Below, piece after piece: positions 36,587 through 47,164 of a DNA stretch of 64,000 nucleotides (position 1 is the first letter of the stretch; the number at the start of each line of letters is the position of its first letter). The stretch lies in the NCBI GenBank assembly GCA_027019175.1, contig JALUXB010000002.1, positions 1 to 64,000 of the forward strand. Direction: 5' to 3'. This DNA comes from Sulfurovum sp. (lineage in GTDB: Bacteria; Campylobacterota; Campylobacteria; Campylobacterales; Sulfurovaceae). The notes under the pieces were generated by a model. That model was not told the origin of the DNA, made no database searches, and was given only the letters and a program-made list of their open reading frames with translations. The translations under genes and the position numbers were made by a program.

Positions 36587-38785
36587 CTATTTGGCTTCTT
36601 CTTTATGTTTACACTTGAAACATTCGTAGACCTCTTTGCCTCTGAGAGTCTTTTTACCCATCAGGTAGCCGCACTCAGAACACTTTTTGTCTACAGGTTC
36701 AAAATTGGCGATGAACTTGCACTTGGGGTAGTTGGTACAGCCGTAGAATTTGCCGCGTCTGCCCTCGCGTTCCTGGAGTTTTCCGCCGCATTCGGGGCAG
36801 GGAACTTCAATCTCTTTTGGCGGTGTGAGAGACTTGGCATTCTTGCACTTGGGGTAGGCTGAACAGGCAAGGAACTTGCCGCGTCTTGAGTTCTTGATGA
36901 CCATGGGTGAGCCGCACTTTTCACACTTTTCGTCTGTCTCTTCGGGCTGTTCAGGCTCGGTACCGTCTGTGTTTTTGGTGTATTTGCACTTGGGGAAATT
37001 TGAACAGGCAATGAACTCCCCGTAGCGTCCCTTTCTCAGCAGCAGTTCAGCGCCGCATTTGGGGCACATTTCACCGGTTGGTGTAGCAACTTTGAGGCTC
37101 TTGATGTTTTTTTTGCCCTCTTCGATCTTTTGCATAAAGGGTGTGTAGAACGCTTTGAGGATCTTTTGCCAGTTCTCTTCACCGTTTGCCACCTTGTCGA
37201 GGGTTTCTTCCATCTGTGCAGTAAAGTTGCTGTCAACGATTTCAGGGAAATGCTTTTCAAGCATCTCAATGACCGTAAAGGCGATCTCCGTAGGGTGGAT
37301 ACGCTTCTTTTCGATCTCAATGTACTTACGTGTCTGCAAAATGGTGATGGTCGGGGCATAGGTACTTGGACGGCCGATACCGAGACTCTCAAGCTTTTTA
37401 ATAAGGCTTGCTTCATTGTAGCGCGGCGGCGGCTCGGTGAAGTGCTGCTCTTTTTTGATCTCATCGAGGGATGCCGGTGTCCCTTCTTTGAGATCCGGCA
37501 GCAGTTTGTCTTTTTCTGTGTAGCCGGTTACACGGTAAAAACCGTCAAAGAGCAGTTTTCTGCCGCTTGCTTTGAAGGTGCACTTGTCACCTTTGAAGAG
37601 AATTGTCTGTGATTCAAACACAGCTTCTGTCATTTGGCAGGCAAGGAAGCGGTTGTAAATAAGGCGGTAGAGTTTCAGCTCGTCCACACCGAGGTACTTG
37701 GCAGCCATCTCTGCGTCGAAGTCAACACGGGTGGGACGGATCGCCTCATGCGCCTCCTGCGCCCCTTTGGATTTGGTAGCATAGTTCTTGGGCTTGGCAG
37801 GCAGATACTTGTCGCCAAACTGTGTCTTGATGTGCGTACGTGCAGCATCGACAGCTTCTTTGGCAAGGTTGAGTGAGTCGGTTCTCATATAGGTGATGAT
37901 CCCCATGACGCCGTTGTCAGTCTTTACTCCTTCATAGAGTTTCTGTGCCACCATCATGGTTTTCTTTGGAGAGAAACCAAGTTGGGTGGAAGCTGCCTGT
38001 TGGAGCGTGGAGGTCATAAAGGGCGGTGGTGTTTTGGTTTTTCGTTTGGCCTTCTCTATGGAAGCAACGGTAAATGATTCGTTTTTGGCAGCAGTAACGA
38101 TCTCTTCTGCATCGGCTTCGGTTTTAATGGTCATTTTGTCGATCTTCAAACCGTTATAGTCATAGATCGAAGCATCGATGTTTTTCTCAAACAGGGCATC
38201 GATAGTCCAGTACTCTTCCGGCTTGAACGCTTTGATCTCGCGTTCTCTGTCGACTACGAGTTTGAGTGTGGCACTCTGCACACGTCCTGCACTCAGTCCT
38301 TTTTGGATTTTACTGGCAAGCAGCGGGGAAAGTTTGTATCCCACAATACGGTCAAGCAGTCTTCGTGTCTGCTGGGCATCGACAGAGCGCATATCGACCT
38401 TGCGCGGATGCTCCAGGGCATGTTGAATGGCACTTTTGGTAATTTCATGGAAGACAATACGCGGCAGTGCTTCGGGGTCTTTGCCTATTGCTTTGGCAAT
38501 GTGATATCCAATCGCTTCACCCTCACGATCCTCATCGGTTGCGATGTAGACAGTTTCTGCTTCTTTGGAGAGTTTTTTTAACTCTTTAACTGTTGCGCTG
38601 GCATCTCTTGGAATAGAATATTTGGGAACAAGATCACCGGTTTCATCATCAACTGTGATACCGAAAGTACTTTTGGGAAGATCACGAATGTGCCCTTTGG
38701 AGGCGATGACCTTGTAGTCTTTGCCCAGGAAATTGGTGATGGTGCGTGCTTTTGCCGGTGATTCGACGATGATTAGATTTTTCAT
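36587..38785 (-). CDS. topA: DNA topoisomerase I
   Basis: A 732-residue type IA topoisomerase. The Toprim domain is at the start (IVESPAKARTITNFLG, DEDREGEAI) and the active-site tyrosine is in MGIITYMRTDSLNLA (about 300). GIGRPSTYAPTITILQTR (about 471-488) is also typical. The C-terminus carries four zinc-ribbon units (CPKCGAELL, CEKCGSPM, CPECGGKL, CSECGYLM), from about residue 572 to the end. It relaxes negative supercoils. Length is normal. Confidence 0.96.
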   Translation of the reverse strand: MKNLIIVESPAKARTITNFLGKDYKVIASKGHIRDLPKSTFGITVDDETGDLVPKYSIPRDASATVKELKKLSKEAETVYIATDEDREGEAIGYHIAKAIGKDPEALPRIVFHEITKSAIQHALEHPRKVDMRSVDAQQTRRLLDRIVGYKLSPLLASKIQKGLSAGRVQSATLKLVVDREREIKAFKPEEYWTIDALFEKNIDASIYDYNGLKIDKMTIKTEADAEEIVTAAKNESFTVASIEKAKRKTKTPPPFMTSTLQQAASTQLGFSPKKTMMVAQKLYEGVKTDNGVMGIITYMRTDSLNLAKEAVDAARTHIKTQFGDKYLPAKPKNYATKSKGAQEAHEAIRPTRVDFDAEMAAKYLGVDELKLYRLIYNRFLACQMTEAVFESQTILFKGDKCTFKASGRKLLFDGFYRVTGYTEKDKLLPDLKEGTPASLDEIKKEQHFTEPPPRYNEASLIKKLESLGIGRPSTYAPTITILQTRKYIEIEKKRIHPTEIAFTVIEMLEKHFPEIVDSNFTAQMEETLDKVANGEENWQKILKAFYTPFMQKIEEGKKNIKSLKVATPTGEMCPKCGAELLLRKGRYGEFIACSNFPKCKYTKNTDGTEPEQPEETDEKCEKCGSPMVIKNSRRGKFLACSAYPKCKNAKSLTPPKEIEVPCPECGGKLQEREGRRGKFYGCTNYPKCKFIANFEPVDKKCSECGYLMGKKTLRGKEVYECFKCKHKEEAK

Positions 38786-38869
38786 TCGTTGCTTACTTTA
38801 TATAAGAAATTTTTGGCATTGTAGCACAAAAGTGGGTAAAAGGGCATAAGTAGAAGTATGATTTTGTAT

Positions 38870-38906
38870 GTTAAAAATGGGAATATGCCCCGAAAAGAGG
38901 CATATT
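38870..38906 (-). terminator. Rho-independent terminator after dcd
   Basis: GGCATATT (38899-38906) and AATATGCC (38882-38889) pair over 8 bp with a 9-nt loop. On the minus strand the stem is followed by CCCATTTTTAA, a T-run. It lies just after the dcd stop and before topA. Confidence 0.6.
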
Positions 38907-38919
38907 TATGAGGTGAGTA

Positions 38920-39486
38920 TTAATCTTTTTTCAAAATGCGCGGCAGGGTAATGCCTGTTTGTGACTGGTACTTTCCTTTGCGGTCAGAGTAGGTCGTTTC
39001 ACACTGCTCGTCACCCTGCAAAAAGAGTACCTGGGCGATCCCCTCGTTGGCATAGATCTTTGCCGGGAGGGGTGTGGTGTTGGAGATCTCGATGGTGATG
39101 TGTCCTTCAAATCCAGGTTCGAAAGGGGTTACGTTTACAATGATGCCACAGCGGGCATAGGTGCTCTTGCCAAGGCAGATCGCCAGGGTGTCTTTGGGCA
39201 TTTTGAAGTATTCGATGGTACGTGCGAGTGCGAAGGAGTTGGGCGGTACTATGCAAATATCACCTTTGAAGTCGACCACATTGTTTTCGTTGAAATCTTT
39301 GGGGTCGACCACTTCGGCATTGATATTGGTAAAAATTTTGAATTCGTCACTGACACGGATGTCATATCCGTAAGAGCTGAGTCCGTAGCTGACAACCCCT
39401 TCGCCTACCAGTCCTTCACAAAAAGGAGTGATCATCTCCTCATTGAGTGATTTTTCGCGTATCCATTTGTCTGATTTAAGTCCCAT
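38920..39486 (-). CDS. dcd: dCTP deaminase
   Basis: A 188-residue trimeric enzyme producing dUTP from dCTP for thymidylate supply. Conserved stretches are [12 protein letters not shown] (about 38-49), [28 protein letters not shown] (about 105-132) with the catalytic arginine/glutamate region, and the closing [17 protein letters not shown]. The ATG is preceded by AAAGAGAGCATACA. Confidence 0.95.
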   Translation of the reverse strand: MGLKSDKWIREKSLNEEMITPFCEGLVGEGVVSYGLSSYGYDIRVSDEFKIFTNINAEVVDPKDFNENNVVDFKGDICIVPPNSFALARTIEYFKMPKDTLAICLGKSTYARCGIIVNVTPFEPGFEGHITIEISNTTPLPAKIYANEGIAQVLFLQGDEQCETTYSDRKGKYQSQTGITLPRILKKD

Positions 39487-39507
39487 TGTATGCTCTCTTT
39501 TGTGTTG

Positions 39508-40326
39508 TTAGTTTCTAAGGTATTGAATGTTTGCTTCGGTGCGCATTTTTTTGAAGTAGTCTTTAACCGCTTTGCCCTGTTGCTGCTGTCTCCAGCGTGA
39601 AGCAACCGCCCCTTTTGCCGCTTCGAAAGGCATTTGGGTACGTCCGTTCTTGCTTTTTACTTTATATACGACCCACCGGTCACCGGCATTGATGGGTTCT
39701 GTGAAACTGCCGTTGGGAGTCTGCAGCAGAGTGCTCAGCATAGCCGGGTTCAGATTTTTGGTCTTTTTGACCAGTGACTTGCTTTTGATGCCTTTGGCAT
39801 TTTTGGTTTTGAGGAACTGTTTGATTTTTGCTTCACTTGGTGCAGAGTACTCGATAACGCTGATGGAGGATGGAATATTGAACTCTTTCTTGTGTTTGTT
39901 GTAGAAGAGCTTCAGCTCATCTTCTGTGGGGGTGGGAAGATTTTTGGAAACTGTTTGTCTGAAAAATTCACGCTGTCTGAGACCGTCTTTGATGGTTTGG
40001 CGGTATTTTGTCCAGGAAGTTCCCTGCTGCTTGAGGATTTTCTGCATTTTTGGTACGGAGATATTGTTCATTTTGGCGATACGTGCTATTTCTGCATCGA
40101 CTTCCGACTCGGGAACAACAATGTCTTTCATCGCTGCTTTCTGAAGGCGATCCTGAATCAAGAGGTTAATAGCTTTCTGTTTTGAGACGTGTGCTTTACG
40201 CTGAATCGTGCGGATCTCTGTGGTTGTAACAGGTTGACCATTGACAATAAGCGCAATGGCATCGACCATTTGTGCCTGAAGGGATGTCCATAAAAGCAAG
40301 AGCAGCAGGGGGAGAAATTTGTTCAT
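39508..40326 (-). CDS. SurA/PEB4-like periplasmic chaperone (SurA_N)
   Basis: A 272-residue exported protein (signal MNKFLPLLLLLLWTSLQAQ). The SurA N-terminal chaperone domain follows (VDAIALIVNGQPVTTTEI..., about 21-130), then a parvulin-like segment without clear prolyl isomerase motifs (about 145-235). PEB4 of Campylobacter has this layout and helps outer-membrane proteins fold. A likely client is the porin at 738. It is 21 bp upstream of dcd on the same strand and divergent from the cytochrome gene. Confidence 0.8.
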   Translation of the reverse strand: MNKFLPLLLLLLWTSLQAQMVDAIALIVNGQPVTTTEIRTIQRKAHVSKQKAINLLIQDRLQKAAMKDIVVPESEVDAEIARIAKMNNISVPKMQKILKQQGTSWTKYRQTIKDGLRQREFFRQTVSKNLPTPTEDELKLFYNKHKKEFNIPSSISVIEYSAPSEAKIKQFLKTKNAKGIKSKSLVKKTKNLNPAMLSTLLQTPNGSFTEPINAGDRWVVYKVKSKNGRTQMPFEAAKGAVASRWRQQQQGKAVKDYFKKMRTEANIQYLRN

Positions 40327-40436
40327 AAAAGCGTTCCGTTTAAGTAAATTTTGAAAAATTATAGCATAAGGATGGATAGAACAAGGTTTTGGATATAATT
40401 ATAGCTATATCGATCTATTTTCATTGAGGATAAGCC

Positions 40437-42833
40437 GTGTTTATAAAAATGTGTTTTTGGCTGGGAGTGTTACTGAGTCTGCTTGCAGCAGAGGCTGCGG
40501 CCAACAGTTGTCTGAAGTGTCACAAGGGAATCGAACCTATACGAGACCACCAATCCAAAATGATGCAAAAGATCTTCGAAGTTGCGAAAAAAGCGGGTGC
40601 TGAAGGGAATGACTGTATTGTCTGCCACGGCGGGAATCCGGAAGCGGTTACAAAGGAAGAGGCACACAAGGGGACAGTGGCTTATTTTAAATCACACAAA
40701 GGTCCCAAAGCTTTCTATCCTTATCCGGGAAGTCCGTGGATCAATCAGCATACCTGCGGCATGTGTCACGCTAAGCAGGTAGCTGCGCAGAATAACAACC
40801 TGATGGCGACCGAGCAGGGGAAGATCCACGGTGCGCTCTGGGGGTTTGGGGCAAAAGACGGATACAATCATACCTTTACCAATTTTGGCGGCAAAAGTCC
40901 GGCATTGCATGAGCGGCTGGGGACGAAAACGTACCAAAAATATATGGAAAAACTTGCCAAACTCGAACCGCAGGGGTTCCCGAAAAAAACCAAACCGCTG
41001 CCGCCGGCACCCACAGCTGAAGAGGTAGAAAAAGATCCTTCTCTCTCTGTCTACACTTACCTGCGTCAGGAGTGTCTGCGCTGCCACACAGGAGGCAAAG
41101 GGCGCTACAGACGGGGAGATTACCGCGGTATCGGCTGTGCTTCATGCCATGTTCCCTATTCCAATGAAGGTTTTTATGAGGGGAACGATACTGCTATCCC
41201 CAAAAACAAACCGGGGCATATGCTGGTACACAGCATCCAGTCTTCGAGCAAAGTACATGTCAAGGTGCATGGCGTAAGCTATAGCGGGATACCTGTGGAA
41301 ACCTGTACCACCTGCCACAACCGCGGCAAGCGTATCGGGGTGAGTTATCAGGGGCTGATGGAGACCGAATACAAGGCGACTTTCGATGACCATGGCAACC
41401 CGCAGCCCAAACTGCATACCAAACGCTATCTGCACTTGACAGAAGACATCCACTATACAAAAGGGATGCTCTGTCAGGACTGCCATACCTCCAACGATAT
41501 GCATGGTGACGGCTTTTTCCGGGGTGCCAACCTCGGTGCCGTGGAGATAGAGTGTCAGGACTGTCACGGTACGACAAAGAAGTACCCGTGGGAACTGCCG
41601 CTTGGCTACGCTGATGAGTTCAGTACAAAGCCAAAGAAAGGCAAACCCCGGGGCACAATAAAAACGCTGGCAGCGTATTTGAAGCAGGGGAGTATCCCCA
41701 AAGACAAGGGTGACGGTTTCCTGCTGAGTGCGCGCGGCAATCCTCTGACCAAAGCGGTGCGCAAAGGAAACAAAGTAGTGATGCACCTTGCTTCCGGAAA
41801 AACGATTGAACTCAAGCCGCTGAAGCTGCTCAAAGAGGAAAATAAGATCTCCAGGACAGGGATGATCGCAATGGATCAGATAAGTGCCCATACCGACAGG
41901 ATGGAGTGCTATACCTGCCATGCGACCTGGGCACCACAGTGTTACGGTTGTCATGTCAAAGTCGATTACAGCGGCGGCAAGCAGAACCCTGACTTCCTTG
42001 CCGCTTCGGCACACCATGTCAACGGCAAGACAGGTGATGTTGACAGTCTTAAAGCGTATCTGGTTGACGGTAAAGTGACAGAGACGCGAAGCTATTTGCG
42101 CTGGGAGAATCCCGCATTGAGCCAGAACGGTGAAGGACGCATTTCACCGACGATACCGGGATGCCAGGTGACACTGACAGTCATTGGGAAAGACGGGAAT
42201 GCGCTGCTGCAAAACCATATTTGGAAACTCAAGGGGGTAGAGCAGGGCAAGGGTGTCAAGACTCCCAAAGAGGGTGTCAACTCCATTGTCATGAGCCCTG
42301 TACAGCCGCACACCATCAGCAAACGTTCGCGTACCTGTGAAAGTTGCCACAATGACCCCAAAGCGATGGGATACGGCATAGGCAGCGGCAAATACTTTTC
42401 AGACCAGAGCAAGACAACCATTGTCGATCTGATGACAGCATCGAAAAAAGTGCTTCCCAAAAAGGTTGATGAGCAGATTCCTGCTATTCCCAACCTCAAA
42501 CATGACTACTCGGTCATGCTTGATGCCAACGGCACACAACTGCAGACGGTTGGTGACCATTGGAAACTCTCCCAGGCACTGCCCGATGAAGTACGCAGCA
42601 AACTCGACCGCCGCGGTACCTGCCTTGCCTGCCACAAAGAGATGCCAAACGAAGACCTTGCCGTTTCCCTGCTGGTACACACTGCCAAATATGCCGGTGT
42701 CAAAGTGGATAATACAATGCACCATAAGCTTGTCAACAAAAGCATTCTCATGACAGCGTGGATGCAAGTACTTGGAGGGGTGTTTGCCGGACTTGCCATC
42801 GCTTTTTGGTGGTTTAGAAGAAAGCGAAGATAG
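40437..42833 (+). CDS. Dodecaheme c-type cytochrome with C-terminal membrane anchor
   Basis: A 798-residue exported protein with twelve CXXCH heme motifs: 25, 60, 107, 213, 234, 290, 346, 373, 491, 502, 634 and 729 (first cysteine). The start is a GTG after GAGGA, with a signal peptide (residues 1-22). The C-terminus is a single transmembrane helix (about 773-792) ending in RRKRR, placing the heme domain in the periplasm. Heme-free spacers include a [18 protein letters not shown] linker (about 183-200). I cannot name a family: it is not a standard NrfA, TorC or OmcA-type protein. A quinone-linked electron conduit is the general expectation. Base composition is richer in G and C than the glycan genes that follow. 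Confidence 0.8.
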   Translation: MFIKMCFWLGVLLSLLAAEAAANSCLKCHKGIEPIRDHQSKMMQKIFEVAKKAGAEGNDCIVCHGGNPEAVTKEEAHKGTVAYFKSHKGPKAFYPYPGSPWINQHTCGMCHAKQVAAQNNNLMATEQGKIHGALWGFGAKDGYNHTFTNFGGKSPALHERLGTKTYQKYMEKLAKLEPQGFPKKTKPLPPAPTAEEVEKDPSLSVYTYLRQECLRCHTGGKGRYRRGDYRGIGCASCHVPYSNEGFYEGNDTAIPKNKPGHMLVHSIQSSSKVHVKVHGVSYSGIPVETCTTCHNRGKRIGVSYQGLMETEYKATFDDHGNPQPKLHTKRYLHLTEDIHYTKGMLCQDCHTSNDMHGDGFFRGANLGAVEIECQDCHGTTKKYPWELPLGYADEFSTKPKKGKPRGTIKTLAAYLKQGSIPKDKGDGFLLSARGNPLTKAVRKGNKVVMHLASGKTIELKPLKLLKEENKISRTGMIAMDQISAHTDRMECYTCHATWAPQCYGCHVKVDYSGGKQNPDFLAASAHHVNGKTGDVDSLKAYLVDGKVTETRSYLRWENPALSQNGEGRISPTIPGCQVTLTVIGKDGNALLQNHIWKLKGVEQGKGVKTPKEGVNSIVMSPVQPHTISKRSRTCESCHNDPKAMGYGIGSGKYFSDQSKTTIVDLMTASKKVLPKKVDEQIPAIPNLKHDYSVMLDANGTQLQTVGDHWKLSQALPDEVRSKLDRRGTCLACHKEMPNEDLAVSLLVHTAKYAGVKVDNTMHHKLVNKSILMTAWMQVLGGVFAGLAIAFWWFRRKRR

Positions 42834-42858
42834 AATTGATGGGGAGCGCAAGAATGCT

Positions 42859-43995
42859 ATGAAGAGGGTACTATTGGTGTTTGGGACACGACCGGAAGCT
42901 ATCAAAATGGCACCTCTTGTCAAAGCATTTGACAAAGAGTCTGATATTGATTACAAGGTGTGTGTAACGGCACAGCATCGAGAGATGCTGGATCAGGTAC
43001 TTTCTCTTTTTGATATACAGCCTCATTATGACCTGAATATCATGAAAAAAGGGCAGGACTTGTATGATGTTACCTCAAGTGTACTTTTGGGAATGAAAGA
43101 GGTACTTGCAGAGTATAAACCTGACTTGGTGTTGGTTCATGGGGATACTACAACGACATTCGCAGCCTCTTTGGCGGCTTTTTATCAAAAAATAAAAGTC
43201 GGGCATGTGGAAGCGGGACTAAGGACACACAGCATTTACAGCCCGTGGCCGGAAGAAGCAAACAGACAGCTTGCCGGAGTGTTGGCAAACTATCACTTCG
43301 CTCCGACAGAGGGTGCGAAAGAAAACTTGCTTAAAGAGAATAAACAAAAAGATACTGTTTTGGTAACAGGAAATACTGTTATCGATGCACTTTTTATGGC
43401 ATTGGAGCTGATAGGAAATAATCAAGCACTCAGATCAAAGATAGTTGATGCTATAGAGTCTCAATATAAATTGAATGACGAAAAAACGCTGATCATAGTA
43501 ACTGGACACAGGCGTGAGAGTTTTGGCGGGGGATTTGTCCGTATCTGTACAGCGTTGAAGAAAATTGCTGAAGATAATATTGACGTCAATATCGTCTATC
43601 CTCTGCATCTCAATCCAAATGTCCAAAAACCTGTGAGAGAATTACTTTCTTCAACATCAAACATTCATTTGATAGAACCTTTGGAGTATGAAAGTTTTAT
43701 CTATTTGATGAGTAAGGCATATCTTCTTATTACTGACAGTGGTGGTATCCAGGAGGAGGCACCAAGTCTTGGCAAACCGGTTTTGCTACTACGAGATACT
43801 ACGGAGAGACCGGAAGCTGTAGAAGCTGGAACAGTCAAGCTTGTAGGAACAGATACCGAAAAAATTGTCAAGGAGGCACAAAGACTGCTTGATGATAAAA
43901 AAGAGTATGATAAGATGAGCAAAGCGCACAATCCGTATGGAGATGGGAAAGCTAGTGAAAGAATAGTGGAATATATAAAACAGGTAATGATTTGA
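42859..43995 (+). CDS. wecB: UDP-N-acetylglucosamine 2-epimerase
   Basis: A 378-residue non-hydrolysing epimerase turning UDP-GlcNAc into UDP-ManNAc. The start [21 protein letters not shown] (ATG at 42859) and [23 protein letters not shown] (about 114-136) are typical, as are [13 protein letters not shown] and [12 protein letters not shown] near the C-terminus. It opens the glycan locus, 25 bp after the cytochrome stop. No dehydrogenase (WecC) is next to it, so UDP-ManNAc may be used directly by one of the transferases. Confidence 0.92.
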   Translation: MKRVLLVFGTRPEAIKMAPLVKAFDKESDIDYKVCVTAQHREMLDQVLSLFDIQPHYDLNIMKKGQDLYDVTSSVLLGMKEVLAEYKPDLVLVHGDTTTTFAASLAAFYQKIKVGHVEAGLRTHSIYSPWPEEANRQLAGVLANYHFAPTEGAKENLLKENKQKDTVLVTGNTVIDALFMALELIGNNQALRSKIVDAIESQYKLNDEKTLIIVTGHRRESFGGGFVRICTALKKIAEDNIDVNIVYPLHLNPNVQKPVRELLSSTSNIHLIEPLEYESFIYLMSKAYLLITDSGGIQEEAPSLGKPVLLLRDTTERPEAVEAGTVKLVGTDTEKIVKEAQRLLDDKKEYDKMSKAHNPYGDGKASERIVEYIKQVMI

Positions 43996-45254
43996 TATTA
44001 TCAAAAATAAAATCAAAAACACTACAGGATCTGCTCAAAGTTCTTTCTGGAAATATCGTTTCCCAAGGAATAGGATTTTTAACTACTATTTTTGTTTCAA
44101 GGGACATGGGTGCTGAGCAATATGGCATCTTTTCTTTACTTATTGCAATTTTTACAATAGCTGTACAGATATCTGATTTTGGGATTTCCACATCGTATGT
44201 CAAATATGTAAGTGAAAACTTATCGAAAGTAAGAGAAATTTTTTTTACAATAGTTGTTGGCAAAATTATTTTTTCCATTATCGTTATGGTCTGTTTATAT
44301 ATCCTTTCTGGATATATATCTCAGTTCTTTTTTGAAACGATGAAATATCAGCACATTATAATGTTTATAGGGGTTGGTGTACTTTTTCACTCTATGTTGG
44401 GAGTCGTAATATCCCACTATCAGGCAATACAGCATTTTAAGCGGATGGCATATGCAAATATCGCACATAATACTTTAAGGTTTTTAGCGATTGTCGTTAT
44501 CGCTTTGTTATTTACAGAGTCAGAACATATGGAGTATTTTATATATGGATATCTCTATTCGGCTGCAGTAATACTACTGTATATTATCGTCAAAAATATA
44601 TCAACGTTGTCATTAAACTATACATTCGAATTGAAACATTTTCAAGAGATTTACAAACTGGGTTTTTGGATTTTTTTATCATCATTTGCGGTTATGATAT
44701 TTCTTCGATTGGATATAATTATGTTACAAAAGCTAAGTAGTAGTTCAGAAGTTGGATATTACAGTGCTGCGATGAATCTTGCAATGATTTTTCCTTTGAT
44801 AACATCATCATTGACAGCTACGCTTTTACCAAAAATGAATAATTTCTTGCAAACAAACAGTATTAAAAAATATATATTTTTTATTTTGAAAAAAGGAATA
44901 TACGTTTTACCGTTTTTATTGTTTGTAGAACTCATATCTTCATTGTTGATTTTGTTGCTATTTGGAAAAGCATATACTGATTCAATACATGTTTTTCAAG
45001 TTTTAATCCTTACTTATGGAATAGGAATTATTGTGAATCCGATTTCTTTGGTTTTTTATAGTATCAAAAGGGCTTACATTTTGACTATTCAAAACTGGAT
45101 GCAACTGTTTTTGAACTATTTTGGTAATATTTTATTGATACCGTTATATCAGGCTGAAGGTGCCGCTGTGAGTACTTTGATTGTGAATGTGTTTGGCGGA
45201 TTGTTTACTACCTATTATTTGTTAAATATGAAAGATGTCAAAGATATTGGATAA
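43992..45254 (+). CDS. Wzx-like polysaccharide flippase
   Basis: A 420-residue polytopic membrane protein of the MATE-like polysaccharide transporter family with about 12 helices and few charged residues. It opens [20 protein letters not shown] from a TTG that overlaps the wecB stop by 4 bp. It would flip the lipid-linked glycan to the periplasm. Campylobacter jejuni uses an ABC transporter, PglK, for that step; none is seen here. The gene is markedly AT-rich compared with the flanking housekeeping genes, as is usual in exchanged glycan loci. Confidence 0.8.
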   Translation: MILSKIKSKTLQDLLKVLSGNIVSQGIGFLTTIFVSRDMGAEQYGIFSLLIAIFTIAVQISDFGISTSYVKYVSENLSKVREIFFTIVVGKIIFSIIVMVCLYILSGYISQFFFETMKYQHIIMFIGVGVLFHSMLGVVISHYQAIQHFKRMAYANIAHNTLRFLAIVVIALLFTESEHMEYFIYGYLYSAAVILLYIIVKNISTLSLNYTFELKHFQEIYKLGFWIFLSSFAVMIFLRLDIIMLQKLSSSSEVGYYSAAMNLAMIFPLITSSLTATLLPKMNNFLQTNSIKKYIFFILKKGIYVLPFLLFVELISSLLILLLFGKAYTDSIHVFQVLILTYGIGIIVNPISLVFYSIKRAYILTIQNWMQLFLNYFGNILLIPLYQAEGAAVSTLIVNVFGGLFTTYYLLNMKDVKDIG

Positions 45255-45272
45255 CCCAAGGAGTATCTGTTT

Positions 45273-46322
45273 GTGCACATGAAAATTTTATTTATAGCAC
45301 CCAACTTTTTGCCCCATCTTGGAGGTGTTGAAAAACACATTGATAGTCTTTGCAAAGAGATGCTTAAAGATGGTCATCACATAACTGTACTTGTGCAGAA
45401 GTTTGATAATAGTTATAAAGATTATGAAAAAAAAGATAATCTGGAAATCATAAGAATCAAAAAGAAAAAAAACCGATTGGCTAGACGCTGGGGAATGTTT
45501 TGTTATATGATCGTCAATATAAGAAAGATTCTCAAATACGATATCATACATTTTCATGATTATAGTACTTTTTACTCTTTTGGTTTGGGAGTATATCCGT
45601 TTTTGAAACTGTTTCAAAAAGATATATACATCACTTTTCACGGTTGGGAGGGGGATGTCCCTCCCAGAAAGAGTGTAGTATTTAAAAGAAGGTTGACGCA
45701 GAGACTGACAACTGCAAATATCTCGATAGGTCACTTTATATCCAAATGGTATGGAACAAAAGCTGATATTGTCAGTTATGGAGGAGTAAAGAGGGTTAGA
45801 GATCTTTCTAAAAATAAAGAGGAATATGTATTATTTATTGGCAGACTTGCTGAAGATACAGGTATATTTGATTATTTGAAGGCGTGGGCAGAGATAAGTA
45901 AAAATACTTCTTTGGAATTTGTAATTTGCGGAGATGGAGTTTTAAAAGAGGGACTAAAACGATATGTAGAGCAAAACCATATCCAAAGAGTAGTGTTCAA
46001 TGGCTTTGTTTCTGATGTCGAAAAGTATATTAAAGATGCTAAAATTGTATTCACTTCTGGATATTTGGGTATATTGGAGGCTTTCAGCTATAAGAAAAAT
46101 GTTATAGCCATCTATAAAAATGAACTAAAAAAAGATTATTTGATAATGATGCCGAACTATGAAAATATGATGTGGGTAATTGATAATAAAGTTGAGAATA
46201 TTGCAAATGCTTTTAATGAAGCAATTGATGATAATATGAAAAAGGAAATAGCATATAAATATTCGCTTGAAAATAGTTGGGAAAAAGTAAAAAAGGATTA
46301 TTATCGATTATGGAAGTTATAA
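45273..46322 (+). CDS. Family-4-type glycosyltransferase
   Basis: A 349-residue GT-B transferase. The N-terminal Rossmann half starts ILFIAPNFLPHLGGVEKHIDSL. The C-terminal half has YVLFIGRLAEDTGIFDYLKAWAEI (about 189-212), VICGDGVLKEGL and GYLGILEAFSYKKNVIA. The usual E-x7-E is weak at the last site (LEAFSYKKNV). Donor and acceptor sugars are unknown. It starts at GTG after AAGGAG, with an ATG two codons on as an alternative. AT-rich. Confidence 0.82.
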   Translation: MHMKILFIAPNFLPHLGGVEKHIDSLCKEMLKDGHHITVLVQKFDNSYKDYEKKDNLEIIRIKKKKNRLARRWGMFCYMIVNIRKILKYDIIHFHDYSTFYSFGLGVYPFLKLFQKDIYITFHGWEGDVPPRKSVVFKRRLTQRLTTANISIGHFISKWYGTKADIVSYGGVKRVRDLSKNKEEYVLFIGRLAEDTGIFDYLKAWAEISKNTSLEFVICGDGVLKEGLKRYVEQNHIQRVVFNGFVSDVEKYIKDAKIVFTSGYLGILEAFSYKKNVIAIYKNELKKDYLIMMPNYENMMWVIDNKVENIANAFNEAIDDNMKKEIAYKYSLENSWEKVKKDYYRLWKL

Positions 46323-47164
46323 AAAAAGTTAGTTTGATAACTACATTATATAACGAAGCAGACAATATTTTTAATTTTTTAGAGAGTTATAAAAAACAAA
46401 CAAAATATGCAGATGAGTTCATTATTGTAGATGGTGGTTCGATTGATGGAACTATTGATATTATAGAGCAATATGCAAAGGACAATAAAGAATTAAACAT
46501 ACAACTTATAGTAGATAAAACCTGTAGTAAAAAATACACGGCAGGTCCTATAGCAAAGGGTAGAAATGTCGCTATAGAAAATGCAAAACATGATTATATA
46601 GCCGTAACGGATGCGGGTTGTATTTTGGATGAACATTGGTTTGAAGAGATAACAAAACTTTTTGAAGATGATAGTATAGATGTGGTTTCTGGTTGGTATA
46701 AGGCAAATATCGTAAATGAGTTTCAAACAGTCTATGCAGATATCTATTTGCCGACATTGAACAATTTTGATCCAAAAAGCTTTTTACCCTCATCAAGAAG
46801 TTTAGCTTTTAAAAAAAATTGCTGGGGAAAAGTGGGAGGCTATCCAACAGACAGCATGACGGCTGAAGATACGAAGTTTGATCTGGATCTGAAAAAAATG
46901 GGATGTAGTTTTGTATTTAACGAAAAGGCAATAGTGTATTGGAATTGCCCAAAATCATATCAAGAAGCTATAGACAAGGCTTATTATTATGCAGTTGGAG
47001 ATGGGCAGAAAAGATTGTACTTTAAAAAATTTTTGATGAGAACTTTTTTGATGTTGCTACCTGTCAATATTTTTCTTGATAAAAAAAGAAGAGAGAATTT
47101 CAAATTGTCATATGGTGTTATGCTTAATTATCAGTATGGATACCTCAAAGGTTTGTTGTCATGA
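46310..47164 (+). CDS. Family-2 glycosyltransferase
   Basis: A 284-residue GT-A transferase. The ATG at 46310 is preferred; it lies 13 bp inside the preceding gene after AAGGATTATTATCG. The N-terminal nucleotide-sugar fold has LITTLYNEADNIFNFLESY and IVDGGSIDGT (about 37-46). The metal-binding DxD position reads VTDAG (about 96-100), and a TAEDTKFDLDLKKMG near 184 is the typical ED acceptor site. Sugar unknown. Overlaps the next gene by 4 bp. Confidence 0.85.
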   Translation: MEVIKKVSLITTLYNEADNIFNFLESYKKQTKYADEFIIVDGGSIDGTIDIIEQYAKDNKELNIQLIVDKTCSKKYTAGPIAKGRNVAIENAKHDYIAVTDAGCILDEHWFEEITKLFEDDSIDVVSGWYKANIVNEFQTVYADIYLPTLNNFDPKSFLPSSRSLAFKKNCWGKVGGYPTDSMTAEDTKFDLDLKKMGCSFVFNEKAIVYWNCPKSYQEAIDKAYYYAVGDGQKRLYFKKFLMRTFLMLLPVNIFLDKKRRENFKLSYGVMLNYQYGYLKGLLS

